From Leishmania mexicana MHOM/GT/2001/U1103 (Eukaryota; Euglenozoa; Kinetoplastea; Trypanosomatida; Trypanosomatidae): a stretch of DNA of 64,000 bases. Shown here in pieces: positions 60,256 to 64,000 of this stretch. The DNA lies in NCBI RefSeq assembly GCF_000234665.1, contig NC_018325.1, positions 620,512 to 684,511 on the forward strand. Direction: 5' to 3'. Under the pieces are notes generated by a model. The model did no database searches, was not told the DNA's origin, and saw only the letters and a list, made by a program, of their open reading frames with translations. Each line of letters opens with the position of its first letter. The first letter of the stretch is position 1. A program made the position numbers and the translations under genes.

Positions 60256-61755
60256 TCAGTCGGTGTAGGTTTTGGTGAGAAACGGGTGATCGAGAAGCTG
60301 CGCGGCGGAGGGACGCAATGCGGCGTCCAAGGTCAGGCACAGCCGCACAAAGTCAACGTAGTCGTGGTCGTCGAAGCCGAAGAGCACCGCCGCTTCAGGC
60401 GGCTCCGATGGAAAGTGGAAGACGAGCTGCTCGTCCTCGTAGTCGTAGAAAGCGCCGTGCTTTGTGACGTAGAGGGAGGTATTGCGCCCTTCCTGGAGCA
60501 TCTCCGCCGGTATCGGCCCGCATACGCTCGCGATAGAGGCAAGCATGGTGGGCACTGACTCAACATTGAAAAGCACTGTTCCCGTCGCCAGCTCTGCTGT
60601 TGTGGCACCCAGAGACCAAATGTCGACCGCAGGGCCGTACTTGCAGCCGAGAATGACCTCGGGCGCACGATAAGAGCGGGACTGGACGTAGGAGCTGAGC
60701 GTGTCCGTCATGTAGCAGCTGCTTCCCAAGTCGAGCACCTTCACATCGCAGTCGGCCACTGATTTGAAGGCGATGTTCTCCGGCTTGATGTCGCAGTGAA
60801 TGAGGTTGACAGAATGGATTAGCTTTAGCGCTGTGAGCACCTGGCGCACGATGCGCTGCAGACGCGCAAGGGTGAAGTAAGCGCAGCGCTCTACAATGTC
60901 GAGCTTCCTTGCGTATTCGTACAGATTGTCTAAGAGGAGCTCCGTGACGAGGACAAGATGCTCTCGGAAGTAGAAGTAGTCGAGGAGGCGCACGACGCAG
61001 CATGCATCGGCGTCGCCGGCGTCGTTGACGCAGGTCAGCGCTCGTAGCTCGTCGAGGCCTTGGTCTAAGAAGGTCTTGGAGTTTCGGATTATCTTGAGGC
61101 ATACAGGCTCGCCTGTCTGCTCGTCGTAGCATCGGACAGTTCGAGAAAAAGTCGCGGCATCGATCGGGACATCCACGCGGTATCGCCCGCCTATGAGATC
61201 GTCCTTGACTAATTCAAACTCCTTCTTCTCCTCCGACCCCGTCTTCCCTGCCTCGTAGAACACCTTAAGCTCGAAATGACGCCATGGTAAGTTCGACGGA
61301 GGTTGCTGCTTCTCATATGGATGGACGGACACAAAAGAGACGGGGTGCGCGGCATACTCGACATAGTGGTCGCGCAGGAGGCCGGCGCCATAGTCGAAGA
61401 GTGGCGCGATGCAGCGCTTCGCATCTGCGGGGTCTTTGTCCGGTTTCCACAAGTCCTCCTCGTCACCAATGCAGGTGACTACGAATCGCCTCTGCGACGT
61501 CACTTGGAGAGGAGAGGGTGGGACGGTGATGGAGGAGAGGGATGGGAACGAGCTGCCCCGTGTCTTCGAGGACTCGCAACTCTTGTGTGGCAGCGACTTT
61601 CGCCCTTTCTTCGCGTTCTTTGCGTGAGAGGCGGTGCTGGGCCGCATGCCCCACTCTACCTCCAACGACTCCGCCACCCCTACGTGGCCGACGCTCTTCA
61701 GCACACGGACCACCTCACGCAGCTTGGCCTGATCGACACCGCTGGAGGTCGGCAT
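60256..61755 (-). CDS. DYRK-family protein kinase of plant/protist type with LisH-like N-terminus (499 aa)
   Basis: Kinase domain at residues 191-497. ATP lysine K221 (V-C-L-K-I-I-R-N), helix C glutamate near 236 (G-L-D-E-L-R-A-L), catalytic H-C-D-I-K-P-E-N (320-327; Cys in place of Arg is normal for DYRK/CLK), metal-binding D-L-G (342-344, Leu for Phe) and activation loop Y-V-Q-S-R (Y356), the self-phosphorylated DYRK signature, followed by S-Y-R-A-P-E-V-I-L-G. The glycine loop is degenerate (V-P-I-D-A-A-T-F-S), as in plant DYRKP kinases. Residues about 10-36 look like a LisH dimerisation motif. DYRKs control growth arrest and differentiation; that is family knowledge. ATG 61755 is the only in-frame start. 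Confidence 0.9.
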   Translation of the reverse strand: MPTSSGVDQAKLREVVRVLKSVGHVGVAESLEVEWGMRPSTASHAKNAKKGRKSLPHKSCESSKTRGSSFPSLSSITVPPSPLQVTSQRRFVVTCIGDEEDLWKPDKDPADAKRCIAPLFDYGAGLLRDHYVEYAAHPVSFVSVHPYEKQQPPSNLPWRHFELKVFYEAGKTGSEEKKEFELVKDDLIGGRYRVDVPIDAATFSRTVRCYDEQTGEPVCLKIIRNSKTFLDQGLDELRALTCVNDAGDADACCVVRLLDYFYFREHLVLVTELLLDNLYEYARKLDIVERCAYFTLARLQRIVRQVLTALKLIHSVNLIHCDIKPENIAFKSVADCDVKVLDLGSSCYMTDTLSSYVQSRSYRAPEVILGCKYGPAVDIWSLGATTAELATGTVLFNVESVPTMLASIASVCGPIPAEMLQEGRNTSLYVTKHGAFYDYEDEQLVFHFPSEPPEAAVLFGFDDHDYVDFVRLCLTLDAALRPSAAQLLDHPFLTKTYTD

Positions 61756-63132
61756 GGTGCCCACGCGTCCCGCTCGATAGTGTAGGACACAGGCAGCAAT
61801 GCCGTCAAGGAGGGGAACGACAAGGAAGAAAGAGTCAGAATGGCTATACGTCCGTCGATGCACACATGCACACACACGAGCGCAAGCGCAAGTGGCGCAA
61901 GACGTTCAAATGCAACTGTGCACAGGCGCGCGCACTATCGTCACTTACGTGCGTACAGACTCGCAGAAGACAGTCGAGGAGAGGAGAGCTGCCCATCGTC
62001 GTGGCATACACGCACGCACGGGAAAATGAAGAAAGAGAAAGGGAGACGATAAAGCGGAAATAGGGGAGCAGAGCGAAGGAAGACTGCACAACCACACGCC
62101 GTGGCGCACGGGAGAGTACTGGCATTCCGTTGAGCACGCACACCCACACACGTGAGAAGAAGAGTACACGGCCCCGTCGATGCACATGGAGCGTCTCACA
62201 CCATCCCTCCCGCGCTGCCACCAGACCATCTCTGATGCTCAGCGGGTCATCGGCTCTGTACTGAACCATATTTGGGCCGAGTAGCGAGAGGAGAGGGAGG
62301 GAAGCGGGGATAAAACACGGCAAGAGGGCGCTTTCGTGCATACTTGATGGCACTGCAGGCCATGGGGAGTGCGAGAGATTCATCAGGTCCGTCTCCACCT
62401 GCACCTCGCCATGGTCCGGGGGTGCCCCTCCTCGTGCACGTTCTGTCCGACCAGCGGTCTTGACAGCATTCGGCTCCTCACTCCACTTTCGTGCATCTCC
62501 CATGTTTGTCTTGTTACGTGTCATTTCTCGTATGCTGTCATCTATGGAGAGCAACCCACACCATCTCGGTTTCTTTCATGCACAGCAACATGCACACACG
62601 GACCTACAAGCGATACGCACAAGCACAAGCACACACACACACGAGCAACTGCCCACGCAACGACTAGAGGAGGGAAATCTATGGTGTGACAGGTAATACG
62701 CGTGGCGCCATCACCTGGCATGGCTTCCCCTAAGCTCTCCCACTCCGTGGTGATACGCTTCTGCCTTTAGCACAGGTCGTTGTCGCACTCGCTGCAGTGG
62801 TGGTGGTGGTGGTCATTCTATGAGGCAGGCAACAGATCAACACCTTTGACAGACGCGAGTTATGTGTGCAGTGTGAGGGAGGTGATGAGAAAACTAGGGA
62901 CGACTCTGATGAAAAGCATTAAGCTCTAAAGGAGCGTAAGGCCGAAGATGTAGTACTGAGGGGGTGTAGAGGCGGGTATCCACGTCTGCACCGCTGCAAT
63001 TTCGCCTTGTGCTACTAGCTGATATCACCTGCGGTGTTTTCTTTACGGTCCCCACCCGCCAACCCTTGCCCACATTACCACGTCTGCATCGACAAACATC
63101 TTGCGGTCATCCCCCCTTTCCGTAACAGTCGC
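61756..63132. other. Spacer between the SSE1-like and DYRK genes
   Basis: No supported gene. CA run at 62629-62641; the frames across 61840-62550 are shadows. A GGT/GTG-rich patch lies at 62795-62812. Confidence 0.5.
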
Positions 63133-64000
63133 TCACTTTCTCATAAACGACTCGCACACTTTGATCACCTTAGGGCACATGCGGAAGTCTACCAGCTGAC
63201 GCGAAATCAACGCCATCTTGGCTCCCTCGTTGAGTAGCTCGCCAAGGTGACCGGTCTCCTTCTTGACGCCTTGGAAAAGGATACCATCCAAGTCCCCGTA
63301 CTTCTTCAACAGGTTTCGCGCGCGCACTTTGCCGATACCATTTACGCCGGGAATGTTGTCCGAAGAATCACCTGCCAATGACTTGAAGTCGCGCACCAGT
63401 TTTGGGGGCACGCCAATGCGTTCGATTACGCCCCTCTCCGATACGAGATGCTTTGTGCGGATGTCGTAGTGGTAGCTCTTCTTCGCCTCGTCAACAAGCT
63501 GGTACAGGTCGTAGTCGTGCGACATAACCACCGTGGGCCTTCTGCTCTGCTGGTTGAAGAAAGCAAGGGTGGCGATCATGTCGTCGGCCTCCGCGTTGAG
63601 GTTCGCCAGTCCCGCGTCGCAGTCTGGGACTACAAGAAGCGACTCTCGCGGCTCGTCAGCGAACACCTTCTTCGCCACCCTCTCGATTAACCGGAACTCA
63701 GGTGTGACGGTCTTCTCCAACCTATTCGCCTTGTAGTCGGCGTAGATCTGGCGCCGGCCTCCGTCGCCATGGTCAAAGCAGACGATGATTCGGTTGTGCT
63801 TCAGTGTGTGCGCGTATTCTGTCTGCGGAGATAGGAGATGTTGCGCCATGTGTGCCGGATCAAAGCTATGGGCCGTTGCGATCATGAAGCGAGCGTTCTT
63901 GATGGCAAACTGCTTCACATCGATAGGCGTGCCGTACCTCTCAGTTGTGTAGCTCCATCTGTGGTACCACCGGTGAACCAAGGCTGGCCCGTCGATGAGA
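63133..64000 (-). CDS. SSE1: SSE1-type 5'-3' exonuclease/structure-specific endonuclease (5' end cut by window edge)
   Basis: The frame is open from the right edge to a TGA at 63133-63135. The first visible residues, L-I-D-G-P-A-L-V-H-R, match the N-terminal metal-binding strand (I-D-G) of polA-type 5' nucleases. Further motifs: C-F-D-H-G-D-G-G-R-R (second Asp), A-D-Y-K-A-N-R, E-A-D-D-M-I-A-T-L (paired acidic metal site), S-H-D-Y-D-L-Y-Q-L, and a helix-hairpin-helix box D-N-I-P-G-V-N-G-I-G-K-V-R-A. The order and spacing are those of the DNA polymerase I 5'-3' exonuclease domain, which in kinetoplastids is represented by mitochondrial SSE1, implicated in RNA primer removal during kinetoplast DNA replication. 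The missing N-terminus may hold a targeting sequence. Confidence 0.88.
   Translation of the reverse strand, partial: LIDGPALVHRWYHRWSYTTERYGTPIDVKQFAIKNARFMIATAHSFDPAHMAQHLLSPQTEYAHTLKHNRIIVCFDHGDGGRRQIYADYKANRLEKTVTPEFRLIERVAKKVFADEPRESLLVVPDCDAGLANLNAEADDMIATLAFFNQQSRRPTVVMSHDYDLYQLVDEAKKSYHYDIRTKHLVSERGVIERIGVPPKLVRDFKSLAGDSSDNIPGVNGIGKVRARNLLKKYGDLDGILFQGVKKETGHLGELLNEGAKMALISRQLVDFRMCPKVIKVCESFMRK

Noticed and set aside
1..64000. Strand-switch region, telomeric repeats, CRISPR array or tRNA cluster
   Set aside because: All supported genes are on one strand, no GGGTTA arrays, no spaced direct repeats of CRISPR type and no tRNA fold were seen.

Overview
The window looks like nuclear DNA of a kinetoplastid, most probably Leishmania or a close relative in the Leishmaniinae. 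All 19 protein genes I can support lie on the minus strand, are intronless, and are separated by long gene-free stretches rich in (CA)n/(GT)n and purine/pyrimidine tracts. That is the layout of one polycistronic unit read from right to left, with mRNAs matured by trans-splicing and polyadenylation. The window also carries four copies of a ~0.6 kb interspersed repeat with the size and A-rich tail of Leishmania SIDER2 retroposons, and two nearly identical 1.6 kb copies of a degenerate element with zinc-finger debris like the C-terminus of ingi/L1Tc-type retroposons. No strand switch, tRNA, rRNA or CRISPR array was seen.

From right to left, in the direction of transcription: an SSE1-type mitochondrial 5'-3' exonuclease (cut by the right edge), a DYRK-family kinase of plant/protist type, an unknown protein, a calcineurin B-like EF-hand protein, a mitochondrial-type PPR protein, a membrane-anchored ubiquitin-fold (MUB/UBL3-type) protein with a CaaX tail, a small zinc-ribbon protein, a BAR-like coiled-coil protein, an F-box protein fused to a multi-spanning membrane domain, and two paralogous nodulin-like MFS transporters 6.5 kb apart. 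These are followed by a WD40 protein, a heme pseudoperoxidase, a small Cys-rich protein, the intraflagellar transport protein IFT54, a NEK kinase, a GMC-family flavoprotein, an unknown low-complexity protein with a Cys/His motif, and a metaxin/SAM37-like mitochondrial outer-membrane protein (cut by the left edge).

The genes do not form a pathway, as expected for kinetoplastid polycistrons, but they fall into mitochondrial (metaxin, PPR, SSE1, probably the peroxidase), flagellar/cytoskeletal (IFT54, NEK) and signalling (DYRK, CnB, NEK) groups. The most striking non-genic feature is the repeat architecture. A direct SIDER2-like pair (597 bp, one mismatch) brackets a single gene with a 3,490 bp period. 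A direct 1.6 kb pair brackets about 36 kb holding nine complete genes. Both are candidate substrates for copy-number change by homologous recombination.

Gene starts were set at the first plausible in-frame ATG, because GTG/TTG starts are not expected here. Several N-termini (GMC protein, pseudoperoxidase, zinc-ribbon protein, small Cys-rich protein) remain uncertain without spliced-leader mapping.
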